Origin: Lachnospiraceae bacterium
GTDB lineage: Bacteria; Bacillota_A; Clostridia; Lachnospirales; Lachnospiraceae
Reading direction: 5' to 3'
Assembly (NCBI GenBank): GCA_024690425.1
Contig: JAILCT010000216.1
Coordinates: forward strand, 1-25,411
Length of the DNA: 25,411 nt
The position numbers and the translations under genes are program-made. Below, piece by piece: positions 24,643 to 25,411 of this stretch (position 1 is the first letter of the stretch; each line of letters opens with the position of its first letter). Below the pieces are notes generated by a model. The model was not told the DNA's origin and made no database searches. It was given only the letters and a program-made list of their open reading frames with translations.

Positions 24643-24966
24643 ATGACTTACAGGGAGATAGTGGACCGGGTTCGGGAAGTATTTGAATATGCTGATGCCC
24701 GGAATATATTTGAACATATCGCGATACAGGTAAACATCACGGGCGAAGGTGCGGGGATCATGTATGTCGAGATAGCTCAGCGACAGGTCAGCGTGGAGCC
24801 CTACGATTATTATGACAGGGACGGTCTTATCACCATTGATTCCAGGGTACTTATGGATATCTGCGATAAGAAATACACACTCAGATACGCATATAAGCAG
24901 GGACTGCTTACCTATCAGGGGAACGAGCGTAAGTTCATGGCCTGCCTTAACAATGTTACCATCTGA
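24643..24966 (+). CDS. Small SCP2-like sterol-carrier-fold protein
   Basis: A 107-residue protein resembling the SCP2 sterol-carrier fold of clostridia. It has an N-terminal helix (YREIVDRVREVFEYADARNI), then strands (HIAIQVNITGEGAGIMYVEI and RQVSVEPYDYYDRDGLITID), then a helix DSRVLMDICDKKYTLRYAYKQG and the closing LLTYQGNE, where SCP2 proteins typically have a short G-x-hydrophobic turn. Such proteins may bind lipids or fatty acyl groups; the ligand is unknown. GAGGTGA lies before the ATG. It stands alone on the plus strand and converges on the miaA-like gene with a 21-base gap and no obvious terminator. Confidence 0.65.
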   Translation: MTYREIVDRVREVFEYADARNIFEHIAIQVNITGEGAGIMYVEIAQRQVSVEPYDYYDRDGLITIDSRVLMDICDKKYTLRYAYKQGLLTYQGNERKFMACLNNVTI

Positions 24967-24987
24967 TGCTGCTTTACTGTCATTGAC

Positions 24988-25411
24988 TTATTTGGTCAGG
25001 AATTCATTTATCATAACCTCAGCTTCTTTTACGGGATCGGCATCCATATCAATCCAATGGATGTCTTTTCTTTTTCGAAACCATGTCATCTGCTCCTTGG
25101 CAAGATGACGGATCTCCATAAAGAGCTTGTCATGAAAGGCAGAAAATGCGGTATCTGTGTCCGGCCGGCCAAATTCTCCCCGTAAATACATAAGGATATA
25201 CCGGTACTCAAGGCCCAGTTTGTACAGAAATTCATCAGTGGCGCCTTCTTCACGGAGCTTCTTAACTTCATCTATCATTCCCATTTCCAGACGCTTATCA
25301 AGGCGGATGCCTATCCGTTCATACAGGACTTCTCTCGGCCAGGTCACACCGATCACCAGGGTTTCATACCTTGGTTTCTTCTCTCTCTCGCCGCTTTTCC
25401 CGAGCAGGGCC
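24988..25411 (-). CDS. miaA: tRNA dimethylallyltransferase (MiaA-like), C-terminal part
   Basis: The reading frame is open to the right edge of the window, so about 141 C-terminal residues are visible and the start lies beyond. Recognisable MiaA features are a VIGVTWPREVLYERIGIRLD stretch (the usual dRe-LYeRI-RvD motif), GMIDEVKKLREEG, LGLEYR (in place of the common GYKE) and HLAKEQMTWFRKRKDIHWID, the conserved AKRQxTWFR region. The LGLEYR form recalls the second MiaA type found in Bacteroides and some Clostridia. The enzyme prenylates A37 of tRNAs reading UNN codons. The N-terminal P-loop is outside the window and cannot be checked. Confidence 0.85.
   Translation of the reverse strand, partial: ALLGKSGEREKKPRYETLVIGVTWPREVLYERIGIRLDKRLEMGMIDEVKKLREEGATDEFLYKLGLEYRYILMYLRGEFGRPDTDTAFSAFHDKLFMEIRHLAKEQMTWFRKRKDIHWIDMDADPVKEAEVMINEFLTK

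Overview
The window looks like chromosomal DNA of an anaerobic, fermentative, low-to-moderate GC Firmicute, most likely a member of the Lachnospiraceae (Clostridia). The evidence is the three-subunit [FeFe] hydrogenase genes (HydC/HydB/HydA type), a receiver/winged-helix regulator of a style common in Lachnospiraceae, many lipoproteins with LxGC lipoboxes, strong AGGAGG ribosome sites and AT-rich intergenic DNA. Genus-level placement is not possible from the sequence alone. There are no rRNA or tRNA genes, IS elements, CRISPR arrays or phage genes that I can see.

Region 1 (1-6442): a small UBA/DUF4342 gene on the minus strand with a terminator is followed by a plus-strand remnant. The remnant is the second half of a MATE transporter fused to an RsbW-like ATPase domain, truncated at both ends. 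Next come three minus-strand genes read 6433 to 1900: a lipoprotein with DUF5640-like and SPOR-like parts, a multipass membrane protein resembling DUF6688, and a lipoprotein with an LprI-like domain. These look like an envelope-associated group of unknown function.

Region 2 (6566-15219): a cupin/AraC regulator diverges from a small HPr-like protein that lacks the phospho-histidine. Then a long minus-strand run is transcribed from 15219 down to 7898. It encodes a MATE exporter, an overlapping second cupin/AraC regulator, an LD-carboxypeptidase-family (S66) lipoprotein, a nicotinamidase-like cysteine hydrolase, a lipoprotein with a NADase-type glycan-binding-like C-terminus, an SGNH arylesterase-like hydrolase, a LURP-one protein and an alpha/beta hydrolase. 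Spacings are short, so much of it is probably co-transcribed.

Region 3 (15361-23338): the metabolic core, read leftward: a secreted Tyr/Pro-rich protein behind a near-consensus promoter, DegV, an iron-containing alcohol dehydrogenase, hydC, hydB, hydA, an unknown 168-residue protein, and a receiver/winged-helix regulator. HydABC-type enzymes couple NADH and reduced ferredoxin oxidation to H2 formation, and the alcohol dehydrogenase is another NAD(P)H sink, so the group fits fermentative redox disposal. The regulator's receiver domain has lost all its phosphorylation residues. It is translationally coupled to the unknown protein directly behind hydA, which makes this the most interesting candidate system here.

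Region 4 (23414-25411): a seven-helix membrane protein with a strikingly acidic, tyrosine-rich tail diverges from an SCP2-like small protein. The window ends inside a miaA-like tRNA prenyltransferase gene.
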